A stretch of DNA of 64,000 nucleotides from Plumapathes pennacea (GCA_964036295.1 OZ038466.1:12310001-12374000), one strand, 5' to 3'. Positions 43,801 to 58,800 are shown, counted from the stretch's first letter. Numbers and translations: made by a program. The notes: generated by a model from the sequence alone, not told the origin.

Positions 43801-46800
43801 CCCCAATTTCAACGTTTGCATTCGCTGTTGCTAATTTTCTCATGAACTGAAAATATTCTGGACTAAACTGGGTGCGATTGTGCAGGAAGTTCACATTCTG
43901 CTTCCGCACAGCTCGATCGATGACTGGAGGCATCTTGTGATCTGAAGACGAATTAGTACGATCAAAATAAATCTGATTCAAAGAAAACAGCTAATGCAGT
44001 TCAGGATTAGTGCTATAACATTCTTGTCAAAAATGAGGGTAAAGAAATAACCGTACATTACAATTTGGCTCCCCCTCTCAAAATGTTATTAGCGAAACCT
44101 CTCATAACCACAGCATCCACCCTTGAGGCTTGCCGTTTGAGCACAACCAGTGATTTTCAAAGGAAGGAGTAACTCCTTTGCAGAAACACTGATCGGATAC
44201 AATACTAGCACACGTAATCAGACGTGCAACAAGACAAAGGGTTGATTTTTCACAACTCGAGTTGTTATTCAGTTAAGAAAGCTGCAGTATTTGATATTGG
44301 TTGTGATTCAAAGCTGGACCCCATGCAACCTCGTTTAGGCTTTCCTTATGGTGACACATTCCCATAAGCAACCACCGCACAAACAAGGAAAAATCTGCTT
44401 CTTGTGCAACAGTAAGGTCAATCGTATATCATAGATCCTCTACGAATAACAGGTCAGCTAATGTAGACCCCACAATTTTATGCCTTTAAGTCCGGAGTTC
44501 AAAATAAAAATTCTTATTACCACTCAAGAAGAAACATGTATGAGTGATGTAGTGAAAATTCAAAGCTGGATCAGTTTTAATCCGAGCATGCCAAGTTCTC
44601 ATCTCCGACGAGAGGCTGAAGGAGAATTCGACGTTGATCACTCGACGTAAAAGCGTTAACAACTTGTTCACACAAATCACCAGATGTTATCAAATGAAAA
44701 AAAGTAAATCAGCCTGTTAGAAGCCACAGGGTGCACGCTTCGTTCACTTACGTTTATCCAAGTCAATTTTTCGGTTGGAGTCCACAATGTCTAGTCGCTC
44801 GTAAAACAAGATGTATGCATTCCACCATCTCTTCTGCCGGCGATATGACATTCTGTACGATGAAGTGAAAACAAACTTGTAAAGCAATCCGGAGTAAACA
44901 TGTGTGGGCTCTACAAACATGTCTAAGAAACACTAATAAATGGGTCCAGCTGTTCGAAGCTCGATTAAGCTAATTCAGGAATATCCTAATTCTTTCTCTC
45001 CTTGGTGAATAAAATGTTAAGTTTCGGTAAAACAAAACAACAACTGCTGAAAACAGCTGAAAAGCTGATGTTAGCTGAATTTTCAATTAAACTTTGTTTG
45101 AGTTAATATGTCAGTATTCAGGCTTAGACTTGATTTACCTGATCTAGAACTTATGTAACGTTTTATGTACAGCATTGTATGCAATTTAGGTAATCATGCT
45201 TTGAACAACTGTTCCCTGGATAAAAAAACAACCTAACACAAATTCTGCAGTGATAGGGAAGATAAACAAGTAGGCAAAAAGAACACATTGAAAGCATACA
45301 TGTGTGAGTGAGTAAATACGTTTGTTAGTGGGTGGGTGGGTCATTGAGTGAGTGGGTCACTGAGTGGGTCGATGAATAAATGACTGATTGAATGAATGAA
45401 CGAGTAAGCCAGTGAGTAAGTAGGAACAGGTGGTCGAGTGAGTGATTAAGTAAGCAAAGAGTGGGTGAGTCGTTGAGTTAGTAAGTAAGTAAGTGGTTGG
45501 GCGTGTTAGTGAGTCAGTGAGTAAGTGAGTAAGTGAGTGTTGAGCGTTGTTTTACCTCTTTAGCATGTGATCAAACACTTCGCCCATGTACTCGCCACCA
45601 AAACACTGCGTTTTCATCTCCTGCAAGAAACCACACAATCATCATGTGGGTTAAAAGAGTTAATACACGCACCAGTGGAGCGTGAGAGAATCAAGGAGGC
45701 GGCCTACTGTACCTCGTCGTCATCCATCCGACACTCGGACACCTCTCCATCATCGAATTTGTACCACTGCGGGGATTCTCTTAAACACGACCTGAAATAA
45801 AACCACACCAGTTTCATCTGAGGACTCCGCATACAACCTTTGTTACACTTCACATTTCCCTCCCCCCCCTATCGTAACACCCACAGGTATTAAAAATAAA
45901 AATAAAAATAAAATAAAAATAAAAAATAAAAAAAAACACCTAATAGATAATTGTAATTTGATAATGGTCATTCTCTTCGCCAAATTGCCAAATAAAAAGC
46001 TGAAGGTTGCATGTGACCAAACAAATGAAAACTATCAATGAATACATTCTGATAGCAGTGGAGTTGGTGTTGTTGTTGTTGTTGTTGTTGTTGCTGTCTT
46101 TGGACAGACAAGCGTAAGAGTGAAAGAAGTCATATATAGACAGAGCCGGCGGCTGGCCTGGGCATACCTTTGTAAGATGTAGGCGTAGTAGTGACCTCCA
46201 CTGGCCTGTCCACTGTGCACCAGGATGCCCACTAGTCTGTACTTGGTGCTCTGTTCCTCTTTCATGGGCTCGCTATCGGTCTTCTCGGGATCCAGATCGT
46301 TTTCTAACGTCTCTCCTGTCGCAGGAAGCCCGTAAATTTGCATTATCGAGTAGGATTAAATCTTAAAGTTTCGTTGTTTAATTTCGAATGTTATGCAGAT
46401 GATTCAAGCGTAACCTGTCACAGGTTCTGAGATACTGAAAGTAAGACGCAGAAAAAAAATGATGCGCAGAAATTGCTTTTTTTCCCCTGCGACTTGCGGT
46501 CAGTAAACAGACTAAATCAAGCGCTACACACTGGTTTAACTGCATCCTAGTCATACCTTGACGTTTGGCTAAGCCTTCTTCAGTGAATGGCTCCATTTCG
46601 ATCTCTCGGGGAAACTCGAAGTAGTCATTGAACTTCACTGCACATTCCCTGTGAGGGAAACAGAAGTGTTCAGAAAGACGTTCAGAGTTTCGTAAAGAAA
46701 CTCCAGATGACGTGACAGAAAGTCAGCAACATAACCTAATGAAGGATGAAGAAACTATAGTGTGCTGCATCGAAATCTTAAATGTGCACAAGCTTCCTTT

Positions 46801-49800
46801 ATGACCATTAATTTGGGTCCAAAAGTGCGGCACGCGTGAAGTCGACATCTCGCGTCCTTTGGATCACCGAAAGAAACTGGGCTTTCAAGTCAAAAACCAA
46901 CAGTAAAGCTTTAAGTGAGGAAACCCTTCGACCGAGATACATCCCGGAGACAAGGACAAGCGGCACTGAAAACTCATGTGCCTGACATCAAACTCTATAA
47001 TAGATATACACACACAAAGTATCTCAGGCCTCTTCATAACCTAATGCAGCATTTTGTTTTCATTGTTCTAGATGTGTAAATAATAAATGCTTATTTCTTG
47101 GAAGTCAATCCCTGACTCACCTCTCCCAGTCATAGTCGAAGCGTTTGAGCTGAATTGCCATGATTCGAGGGAGACTCTTGATACACAAACGTTTCACGGT
47201 GTCGACCTAAGCAACAACAGGTCAACAAGTCTCAAATACGTGAACGTAGGGCAGGGGGGGAGGGAGGGGGGAGTCAAGTGAATCATTCGTCATCTGTGCT
47301 TATCGACTGATGCCTATGCAAGTTCAATATGTTATCAACACACCTTCTTGTCGCACTTTTCACAGTGGTACGCATTAGCTCCCTCCAGCAGATCCCCCTT
47401 GACAAACTGCTCCATAGCTTCCAACAGGTTGTGATGGTTTCTGATGTCCACGTTCAACGCAATGAAAGGCGCCTCGCGAGAAAACCTAAAAATAAGCGAA
47501 AAAACCTTACTATTGTAATAACCCTTATACTGAGCTGATTGCTTTAGTATTTGCAAAAAAACAATAGAAAAGCAAAAACAACAACAACAAACAACAAACT
47601 AGACAAATTATCACATGAGAATGTACTCATCCAACGCAACAGCTTTCATTTGAATTGTTACGCTGTTGTTTACACATGTTAAGTTATACATCTCAGTTTT
47701 GAAGGGGTGCATTTAATGTCGACTGCTTGACTGAAAGTAACTGTTATATATTCACATCACCTTGTAGTCGATTCAATCTACTGCACCAGCTGACTGACTG
47801 ACTGACTGACTGACTGAGAGTAACTGATTGTGAGTGAATAAATGAACGACTGTCTAACTGTAAGTATCAACATCACCTTAAGTTAATATAACTACTGGGG
47901 GGTACCAAATCAATGATAACTGATTCACTGATTGAATGACTAAGTGAATGTTAATATAATGAATGTCTGTCCAACTGACTTGGCATCCACATCAACTATT
48001 AACTGCTCCAATCTGATGAACTGACCAAATGACCAGCACTTACTGAATCATTCAAAAATGTATATAAAAGTGGAGGAATGAATAAATGAATACATGGCAA
48101 TACCTTACTCTACTTACCTATGTGGACAGTCTTTGCAGATTTTCTGATCAGAAAAGGTTCCACCCAGCACCTTGGTAAACATGGGTTCGAAGCCCAGAAA
48201 CTTCAAGCTCTCGTCCAGATTGTCGACCAGATTGTTGAAGAACTCCAAAGCATCGTGCTGCTCACGAAGGTTCACAGGCTCGCCCCACAACCTGGTAGGT
48301 AACACGAAAAGTAACATGAACATGCTTGCTATAGTTAACTTGCAGTCAAAAGTACCCTTAGAGCATAAGGGCGATGAGAAGCAAACTTCTCCTTGTGAAT
48401 AATGATATAGTATAACGTGGATAAATAGGCATGTGAACTCATAAACTCTCTAGCTATAAATTGTTCGGAATCAATCATTAGGCAGTTGAAAGGTTAGTCG
48501 GCTGCAGTCAACATTTTGAAACGTTTTCGACGCCAGGAAGAAATGTAAGTCAAATACCGCATTAACAAGCTGCTGTTATGTCAGAATTTGCCACTTTTAG
48601 TGTGTCGTGTGAGTCACGTCATGTGACTTTTCGCGAGAATACGGACTACCTAAACTGCATGTTGCCTGACGCAAAGGTCAAGCCAAACTTACTTGAACGT
48701 CTTCCAAAATCCTCGTGGCACGTGAAACTGCAGCCGACTCTGCGCCAGGTGTCCAAAGATGAACTGGATCTGTTTGAGAACGCTCAACTGGTAATCCTTC
48801 CTCTCCTGCTCCTTGTCTTTTTCCTTGGCTTCGGCGTCGTTGTCGTTGTCTCTGCTGTCTTCTGATTGGTAGCCTGTGTCTGTCGTGCTCTCGCTTTCCC
48901 CCTTCTCCTCGACCTCGCCGTTCAGCAGCTCCTCGTCCTCCTCCACCAGGGCTCCCTCAACGCCCAGGATGCCCTCACGAAGCTCCGGAATCATGAACAA
49001 CTGGACACCGAGCAAACAAGAGACAAACGTATGACACGTGCAGCGAGTGCGAGTAAGAGCAAGAAGAAACATTTAGAGACAGACAGATGGACAGACAAAT
49101 CGAGAGAGATGATTACGTGTGATAATAACGAGGTCTAGTGTGATTCCTTTCTTATAAAAACGAATTGTCATGTTCACGCAACTCAAACCCTTTGTTTGAA
49201 AGAGGCAACAGGCAACTCGGAAACGGCCTATTGTAAGTGAGTGAGAGAGAGAATACGTGTAACACATAAAGTTTTGAGAAGAGAGGGACCACCTAGAATG
49301 CATCAACCAAAGGTTTATATGAATATGCTGACCAGCGTAAAGAGTATGTTTGGCTGACATATAAAGCGTTAGGTTTACAAGGCTCTGGTCGGGAGGCTAA
49401 CGCTCGAAACGCCAGCCAACACATCGTGTACGGCGCTGCGTTCAGCAAATCTACATCACCCTTACGTTAATACATCCCCCCCCCCCCCCCCCCCCTGGGA
49501 AAACTAAACTTCATGGTGCAGATGGAGAGGGGCACAGATGTAAGGCGTACCTGCTGTATAACGGAGTTCATGTAGCAGGTGGCACCAGCATTCTTCAGAC
49601 CTACGTATCCCATGTAGGGACGGGGGCCAATTGGAGGCAAGTGCTCCCATTCCGTCAAAGGAGAGTCTTGTTCTGAAACGAAAACAAATGACGTGAGGTC
49701 TGATGCTCACATGAACGCGGTCGCTGCAGGGGGTCATGAAATGGATACTGCACTTTGCACTGTTCTGTTTTTGTTGTTGTTGGTTTTCTTTGCATCAAGT

Positions 49801-52800
49801 GATGAAGCAGTAATTCAGCATTCTAACACAGCATTCAGTGGAATGACTGGCCTGTCCTCCCGGTTTCACACTGGATCAGTGAACAGATCTTGAACATGCT
49901 GTACTCAGATCTTAATATCTTGGTTCCTGTTATGGGTACAGATTCATTGGCCCAAAGAGCACATTTGCATTACCTGAGCATATAGCCGTTTTCGCATGAC
50001 TGTCGAAAGTAACCGTGTGATTGCTTTGCTTTCCGATTGGTCCTAAGAAGTTTAGCAACATTCTTGGCCAATCAAGATAAACTAAACAGATACACCCTAC
50101 CTAATATCTTGGTACTCATGTTACAGTTACTAGAGCACACTCACCCAAACGGGCGCGCATGCGCATCTCATGACACTGCCTCTTTAATACCTGAAACACA
50201 TTTGTCCTTACCTGAGTAATACATACTACACAGCACATCGGACAGATACTGCATATTCTGTACACATCCTGTGCACAATGTGACAAGAAGATCAAAACCA
50301 GCAACGAGAGCTGACGGCGATGAACAGATGGGATTGACAGAGCTGCTCCACACCTCTTCTGCAACAGAAAGGGCGACTGATTCAATTACAGCAATCACAC
50401 ACTCAAGCATTACACAGCAAGTGTCCTGGGTCCGGTTGTAAAAAGCTTGATTATGTTATTCCTTCTCTAATAGGCTCTTTACACCTTAGATTTTTTTCAG
50501 TCACGTGGGAAATTTTTGGGTCATGTGACCTGTCTGGTGCAAAGGGCCTCTCCTCGGTCGTACATGCTTTTCTACAAGATATGACCATTTTAGTGGTTCT
50601 GGCAATAACGGGTATGCGGGGAGTCGAATAGCGTCAACCAAGAAGGGAACATTTGAACAGATCAACTTCGTAGAAAAGATGTGGTATAAAAAAATCTCGA
50701 AAGTCTTGTAAAGCTTTTGTTCACAAACCAAATAAACAGTTAAAATGTCAAGCTACTGCAAATGCAGTCCAACAATCCAACCAGGTCATTCTCCTGGTAT
50801 AATCAATGCTTCCGTGCCTCTTACCATTTCCATTTCTTGCATCGAGGATGATTTTTGAAGCAGGAAAAATGAAGTCCTCGACCAGTTCCTAAAACAAGGG
50901 TGACATAAGAAATTCTCAGAGATGGCCATACAGCATCCATAAAGAAATAGGAAGGTTCCCCATAGACTGTTCCGCTTACGGGCAGTTAAATCGTCTTTTA
51001 CTGTATTGTCGACAAGGTCAGGGTACATTCCTTCCTTCTTTCTTTCTGTCCGTCTTCCTGCCTAACTATCTACAATGTGTATCTGCACCTTGACTCACTC
51101 GACTCTCTTATTTGTTTGTGTCTAACAACGTTCACACCCCTCTCCCCACACTCGGCTATAAAGTTGTCACCAACACACCCGAGAAAACTAACAAATATAC
51201 TACAAATGTCCACACAACTCGCCAACATCAAAACCACGACCGATATAAACTACGAATGTCTACACAACTGGCCAACGTCAAAAGCAACGACCGATGTACC
51301 TTGATTAGGTTGGGACCCTCAGTTTTGCATCCAATAACGAACTTCTTCTGTGGCGACTGGAAGAACATAAGTTCTTTGGTAATTCCCAGGTGGCCCTCCA
51401 GCAGAGCTTCGTCCACGGGATAGCTCCCTTCCTCAGAAGCTAACACCAAATCCTACATACAAAACACAAGAACGAAAACCTCGTGTTGGTCGTGATCGTC
51501 CTGAGCGGAAGTCATCTTCAGGGTTAAGTCAACGAAAACTTAAGAAACAACCAAGCATAAACACAAACATGCGACGTTTTCGAATTGGTCCAAACAAGTG
51601 TAGTAGCATTATAGGCCAATCAGGGTCAAAAGCAAAACATGATTGCGATATTCTCACGCAAGAAAGCAATGGCAATGGCGTTTCCTCGCACTGCTACGTG
51701 GTCATGTCTATCTATTCCCCACATTGTCAGAGTGAGAATCATTGTATCTCGACCTTGTTGGACCAACACGAACTAGGAGCAACCAAACTTTTAAACTTCG
51801 ACCATTGTATCTCACCTTTGCTTTCTTGAGCCAGGCAATCTCGTTGTTGAGCAGAACATCAGCAGTAGGCAGAGGAGAGTGGTTGGTACAGGCTTGATTT
51901 AACAGTCTGCACAGCAGATTGAAAAATTCATGTGACGACTGTGGATGATCTTTAACTGTGTTCTGCAAGTGAAACAAAAAAATGAGTGAAATGAAGATAA
52001 AACAACACTACACTGCAAGGTGAATTAGCAGACCAATCGAAACACTACTGCACAGTTCATACCATAAGATGAATTTATACCATTTATAAAATAACCGATA
52101 ATACGCGCGTTCTGATTGGCTAAATAACCGTGTAAGATAAGAGTTTATTATATACATACTGAGACATACTCACGAAAAAGCCATATCGTAAAATTTCGTA
52201 CGCAAATGAGTTCTAGCCAATGAGAGGCCGCGAACGACGCTTTTCACACGTGAAAAAAATCGTTCGTCCAATCACAAGCTGCGAACGACGATTTTTCACT
52301 ACTTTTAAAGGGTTTCCCGGTCCCATCATAAATGTCTCAGTATGTATATAATAAACAGGAAACATCATGGAAAGTGCTTTGTACAGTTTTTATTCACTCG
52401 TTGTTTCGTATCATAAAACTCACTCGCTCGCAAAGCCTCGCTCGTTCGTTTTATGATACTTCACAACTCGTGAATAAAAACCGTACGCGCGCACTTTCCA
52501 TGAAGTAATCTCTATATATTACACGCTGACGTGATACGTGATGTATTTTATTGACTAATTATTTTATAAAAGAAATATATAACGCGTTCCGGTGTAATAT
52601 AGCCTCTTCTAAACACTTGGAGTAGTAATAATAGAGTAGTTAATAATTTTATGCTGACACGGCTCCTTGGAAGAGCACTTTATAGTTGTGATACAGTATC
52701 CCGTGGATAACTAAAGGCTTACTAACTTACTTACTGAAGAGAAGAGTAATGAAAAATATCAAACAACACACTACTTTACATACCGTAAGATGCGTGAAGA

Positions 52801-55800
52801 GAAGAGTAATGAAGAAGATCAAACAACACACTACTTTACATACCGTAAGATGAGTGAAGAGAAGAGTAATGAAGAAGATCAAACAACACACTACTTTACA
52901 TACCGTAAGATGAGTGAAGAGAAGAGTAATGAAGAAGATCAAACAACACACTACTTTACATACCGTAAGATGAGTGAAGAGAAGAGTAATGAAGAAGATC
53001 AAACAACACACTACTTTACATACCGTAAGATGCGTGAAGAGAAGAGTAATGAAGAAGATCAAACAACACACTACTTTACATACCGTAAGATGAGTGAAGA
53101 GAAGAGTAATGAAAAAGATCAAACAACACACTACTTTACATACCGTAAGATGCGTGAAGAGAAGAGTAATGAAAAAGATCAAACAACACACTACTTTACA
53201 TACCGTAAGATGCGTGAAGAGAAGAGTAATGAAGAAGATCATTGGTCTGTGGCCCTGTGAGCACCTGGTGGCCATGAGCATAAACTGCTCGTTTGCTGCA
53301 CACCGTATGGTCCTGAACAAAGAAAACACAATGAGGGCCTGATAATCTGATAATGGAGAAATGGAAAATGGGACGACGACATCAACAACAGGAAGAGATA
53401 AAAAATGCTTGAAGGTGCGGTCAACGCGCCCAATTTATGGTGCGGCACATAGAAGAAAGTGGACCACCGTTGCTCATTGTTCCATTTGAAATCATTTGAC
53501 GATATTTTTAAGGTTTCATACATCTTCGCAATCAGAAAATACCAGTATCATTAAATGGGACCACAAACAGCAAAGCTAAATTCAGATCGCGACTTGTAAA
53601 TGGAGATTTTTTTTTGCAACTTATGAGCAATTTAGGGCTGACTGAACACATCAGCGCCACTCACACTCCAAGAATTACCTGTTATGACACAAGATCAGCA
53701 CGTCAATGATGAAGCACTGCCATGACTTGTCCTTACTCAGGCTCTCTAGTGCACTGGGACAAAGGCTCAGGCAAACGCTGAGAACCTGTAAACAAAAACA
53801 AAAACAATAACAACAACAACAACGAGGTAGCTTGTTAACCCTTTCATCGTCAGATGTAAATAGTCCGTTTCCGAGTCGTCTTTTTCCTGCTTGTAAACGA
53901 GAATCAGCTTAAAATCTTTCAATTGAAGATTAGTTTTTTTACTTTACTCATCCGCTTCTTTTCATGCAAATACCACTTTCGTATGAAAAAGTTTTGCATT
54001 AAGCCTTGTTTTGAAACAGACGCAAAACGGCTTGTCGTGGTGACCCAGAGCGCTTATTTAATTTTGGTACCTCGAGGTGTGGGGGCTTATTGAAGACAGG
54101 GCGGTTGTTAGAATCATTACAGTATTTGAGTCAACGCAGAAAACTTCCACCTCCTGAACTTTCAAATGAAACCTGAAAAGGTGACACAATTCTAAAACCA
54201 AATTGCAGTAAGTGGAGTTTTTTTTTGTTGTTGTCGAGTTCTTTTTGTACAGTCATATTACGTCGCCGACATACAGAACAGCAAATACTCGTGAAATACT
54301 CTATATAAAGATTACACCATTGTTACCTCAAGAGCTTCTCTCGCGACACTAATGTCCTCTTTTTCGAGTCCCCTTGATGTGCCCTGAAACAGCAAATAAA
54401 GCTATCCGTTTGCTGTAAGGGTGGGAGGTGGGGAAAATAGCCAAATCTGACCGTAATTGCAGCAACTTATCACATATTTTCAACTTTCCTTCACCAAATT
54501 TATTTCCTTCTAAATGTCATTTTCTGACCTAAATGGCTCTTCCTGATCTTGAAAAAAACCGAGTCAAGGAAAAGTAATAGAAGCATTTTAAGGCTTGAAA
54601 TACTTCTGTGACTTTCCCCAGACCTCAAGTTTGACACTCAAAACATCGGCGCCATAACTCTTAGCATATCCACATGAACTTTCGGTTAAGTCCATTGTTT
54701 GACTGGTTACATGTCCTGTAAGCTCACAGGCCACCATGCTATGCGCGTCCAGCAATTTCAGTGGGCATTTTCATATCACGCGAAACGGGATTTCAAGTAC
54801 TTTCGTGTTTTGTCCGCTTACTCGTGAGAAAAAAGGGCACCCCAATCAGCAAAATCTGCTCATAAACAACACACAAGGACTAACAAGGATTAGAGAACGC
54901 ATTGAGCAAATAAGTCAAGTCACTTCCACTGAAACCCAAGTGATTGGGGTGCCTGTGTTTTGACTAATCCAAAAGCAATAAGAACAACAAGTTTCGACAG
55001 TTATCCAAAACTGTCCTAAATATAACGTAATTCAATTTACTTCAAGAGTTCTCGTGGGAAGTAGCATTACATGCGAATACATTACTTACCTTTTCATAGG
55101 TCCTGTGAATCTCAGTCTCTTCATTTGGACTACCCAAGAGATGAAAAACTCCTCCCGCAGAGGCCCAGGCAAGCTTCTGCACCGACTTGATGATTGTCAG
55201 GTCAGGAACTGGCTTAGTGAGCTGAAAGTTCAACACAGCTCGATTACTGCCGTACTTTAAACAACCGGTCACACTGAACGCAATGCGTCAGGAAGCAACT
55301 GCACAGAATATCACGATAAAAATCAGCTTTTAGTGAAAGAAATTACTGCTAAAAGCAACTGCACGAAACCTATCGATGACATTAGTTTGTTTATTATATA
55401 ATAACATGCGTACACTAATTTCTGCATTCTGATTGGCAAATGCAATTTTGTGGTCTTGCTCATTTATTCCAAATTGCACTCGAAATCGTGCGATTACCTA
55501 TACTAATTGGAGTCACACGCACCGAGCGTAACACGACAGCTCATATCGCAGTGAAGCTTCACTCAAAGTGGAAGGAATCTTCATCAAAGTGAAGTGAAGG
55601 TTCATTTCACGTGAAAGGAAGTTGGACTCGAAGCGAAGCTTGTGTGCGCGTGCAGGATGAAAACTGACAAGAAAAGTGCAGTTGTTGGTATGTCGCGTCG
55701 CACTCAGTGTGAATAAGTCCTAACACGCACCTCTTTACCCATGAACTGGGCCAGCCCGACAGCCACGTTCCTCAGCATGCACTCGGAACTTGGGCTGGGG

Positions 55801-58800
55801 ATGTACTGTAGAGCTTGCTGTAGGATAACTGCCGCATTGTGAACACAGGCAGGGACGGCCTGAGGAGGACTAGACGAGTCTGTGGGGTGGATGGCGTTCG
55901 CTACCACTTGCACCTGAGCGTACCCCATGGCCGTGAAAAACAGCTTGGCAAGTTTGAGAACCGTCAGAAAAGCAGCCCTGCAACGTAACATATGCGACAT
56001 TGAGCACCTGGGCAAATCTATTTGAGCACAACAAGGTGACACTTGCCCTTAATGTTATTTACAGAACTACATGATTCGGTTTTTGATTCACTGACATAAA
56101 ACCAAAACTATATAGTTGTAGTTACGACTGCCCCAGCAGCATAACAGAGTAAAAACAATTTAAACCACCTGGGCCCAGTTTTGCAAAGCACGATTAGGCT
56201 AATCCTGGATTAGGTATAAATTTTCTGGCCTTATGTAAGCCTGAAAATGTGAAAGTTTCGTCCACAACGACTTTCTTGGTAACGTTTTAAGCTGGAAGGA
56301 GCTTTTTAATCCATCTTTGAACAAAACCCTGCAGGTTATTGGCAGAGAGGTCGAGAGAAAGAATTTCGTTAATCCAGGATTAGCTTAATCGACTTTCGAA
56401 AAACCGGGCCCTGTAAGCCAAGTAATTTAGGATTGGTGTTTCTTTCAATTAACAGACCATCGCAACTTGCTTGCGGTCGAACAGTTGCTTTTGCTCCTGA
56501 TTGGCTAAGAATGATCGCAAGACCAAAGAAGCCACACTATTTACTTTCGAAAATCAATCGAAAGCCGCTCAATATATACACAGTATCGGGTGTTATTCCA
56601 TACGTAGGATGCTACATATCAAACAACAAAGATGACTATTCAGACAGCGTCAGTCTTGTTTCCTTGGCAAAATCTTGTTTTAGCATCAGCACGACACTGG
56701 CATTTTCTCGAGCTATACTTCGTTTTACGATTTGAACAGCTTCACCTATCTGTAAATATAGGTCATCTTTTGACTCATACCTTTTTGTTATCACGTCAGC
56801 GTTTTGCAAAAACTCGGGTTTGGTGAGCATGCTTATCACACAATGCAGGCCGTCACTTCTTAGGAAATTCACCTGCTAAAGAAAAACAAGAAGTCTCCGT
56901 GAGAACACACGCAGTTGAACACAAGGTAAGGCCAGCTATCAGACACTATGTTACACACAAAGGTTAATGGCAACTGTAACCACGTGACTCAGACGTCCTC
57001 GTGCGTTTACTATATTTTTCCCCGGCAAATTACGGCGGCTTTATTGAAATTTTGTCGTGCCTTTGGAATTCCCTGAATGTGCTGACACGCATGAAATTCA
57101 GTGTAGCGCTCTGTTTCGCCCCAGTAAGACTATCGTTCAGTATTCTGTCCATTGTGACGAGTAGCATTTGCAATGCGAACATGTGCTCACGAAAGTGATG
57201 CATCAAAAAGTTGCAAAGATCGATCCATGTCAGGTCTCTCGCGTTTGAATATTCGATACCGGTTTATACTTGTGTGGTGACATATAACAACACCCCTACC
57301 TCCTTACAACGACAAGTAAACTCTGGCACTAACCAGACACCGGGATGCTAATCAAGATTTTACGCTATTCCTGTTTATATTAAAGACCTTTAAAATGTAT
57401 AAAACAAAACTTTGAACAAAACCTTTCCGTTCGTTTGACAACGTTTGAGAGAATGATTCAACTGGTTATCTGTTAGATTGCCAGCGCCGCATTGCATTAC
57501 CTGAACTCTTGCTACGTTCTCTTGTCCAATTCCAGCCGGCATCAACATGGAATACAACACCTGTACACAGACAATACACCAAACAAATGCAGCACGGTTA
57601 GATCACACACAAGCCTTCTGTACTGCACGAGTTAGACACCGAATTTAAAACTAACTGTACAAAATACTGAAGGTGCAGTATTATTATACATTATTGCAGT
57701 AGTGTGAATGGATAGATGCTTAATAAAGTGGAGCTCACTCCATATTTTTACACTTCGTGACGTAGCAGCATATGTACAGTTAGCTTCAGTGAATTTTAGA
57801 ATATTTCTATATCAGTAGATAATTAAAATAGATTTTAGATTTTTAACTGTTTGTTTGATTATTCTTATAATTGTTACACATTAGATGTTAGCTAGTAGAT
57901 TCGTGGACACGTGCGCGTTTTAACGAGTCCCTGACTCCTAGTCGTTATGTGTATAAATAAATGATTGATTGATTGAACATGTTATCCACAGTTGCGGAGC
58001 ACCTTTAGCACACTAGAATGGTCCAAATTAAATATTAAGGTCGGCTTTGGAGCATTCTTGGCCAATCAGGAACAAAAGCAAAGCCGATTGCGATCCTATC
58101 ACACAAGCAAACAGGTGGCGGTGGCGTTTTCTCGCACTCTTTTTCAACATAAAACCAAACGCAAACTATTTTGATTGGCCTCTGTGCTGAAAGTTTTTAC
58201 AGCCTGTGATTGCGGTGTAATTAACCTGGCTTTGGTTTTCGACAGTCTAACATCAAGACTAGCTTGTTAAGCTTAGCAAAAGATTAATACCACAAGAAAT
58301 TAGTACAGCATTCTTACCTCGAGATTATAAAGCACTTGAGTAGGGGAAGGGGTGAAAAATAATGAACTCAGTGGTGGCCAGCCATTTTCACCCTTTTCCT
58401 TGCAGATGTTTATTATTCTTTCACTGACATGGGTATCTGAAAAATGAGAGAAAAGATTGTTCTTAAAACAGCATTAGACGCAGTAATATTCAACTACGTA
58501 CCATCATCATTTTCATCACCAAACTATCAGCATCATGCACCAACATTCAACTATTATTACCACCAGTGACCACTATCACAATCAACAACAACAACAACCG
58601 TGATTACCACCATCATCATCATCATCATCATCAATAGGGCTGCTATAGCTCCTGGGAGTGGCCAAGTCAAGCTTTTGTCGAGCCATACTCTTCGTTTTAC
58701 TGAGTTCAAGTCCAACACAAGGGCAAGTCTCTGGACAGAAATATCACACACCACTCCCAATTTGCTGCGGACTGGTTGGGAGGACAAGGATCATGAGTTT

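Larger units (their letters stand above)
44752..49672 (-). other. USP9X: USP9X catalytic (peptidase C19) domain, ten exons
   Basis: The Cys box [17 protein letters not shown] is in exon 49551-49672; the nucleophile Cys codon is at 49575-49577 (residue 859 of the visible chain). The acidic Ser/Glu-rich loop in exon 48693-49000 (about 55 residues) corresponds to the variable insert of the family. Zinc-ribbon-type CxxC pairs occur in 48118-48291 (CKDC) and 47344-47485 (CEKC). The His box SGGHYYAY is in 46168-46315 (His at residue 1176 of the visible chain), and FDDGEVSEC in 45713-45791 supplies the conserved Asp. No catalytic residue is missing, so the enzyme should be active. Confidence 0.92.

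Noticed and set aside
45300..45550. A cluster of splice donors (many GTAAGT/GTGAGT)
   Set aside because: They are on the plus strand of a minus-strand gene and arise from a degenerate tetranucleotide repeat.
52736..53245. CRISPR array
   Set aside because: Units are contiguous identical 60-mers without unique spacers and lie in a eukaryotic gene.
52790..53260. Plus-strand repetitive frame ([24 protein letters not shown] repeats)
   Set aside because: It is the antisense shadow of the 60-bp array; the minus strand continues a conserved USP9X exon, so this frame is open only because the unit is 3n.
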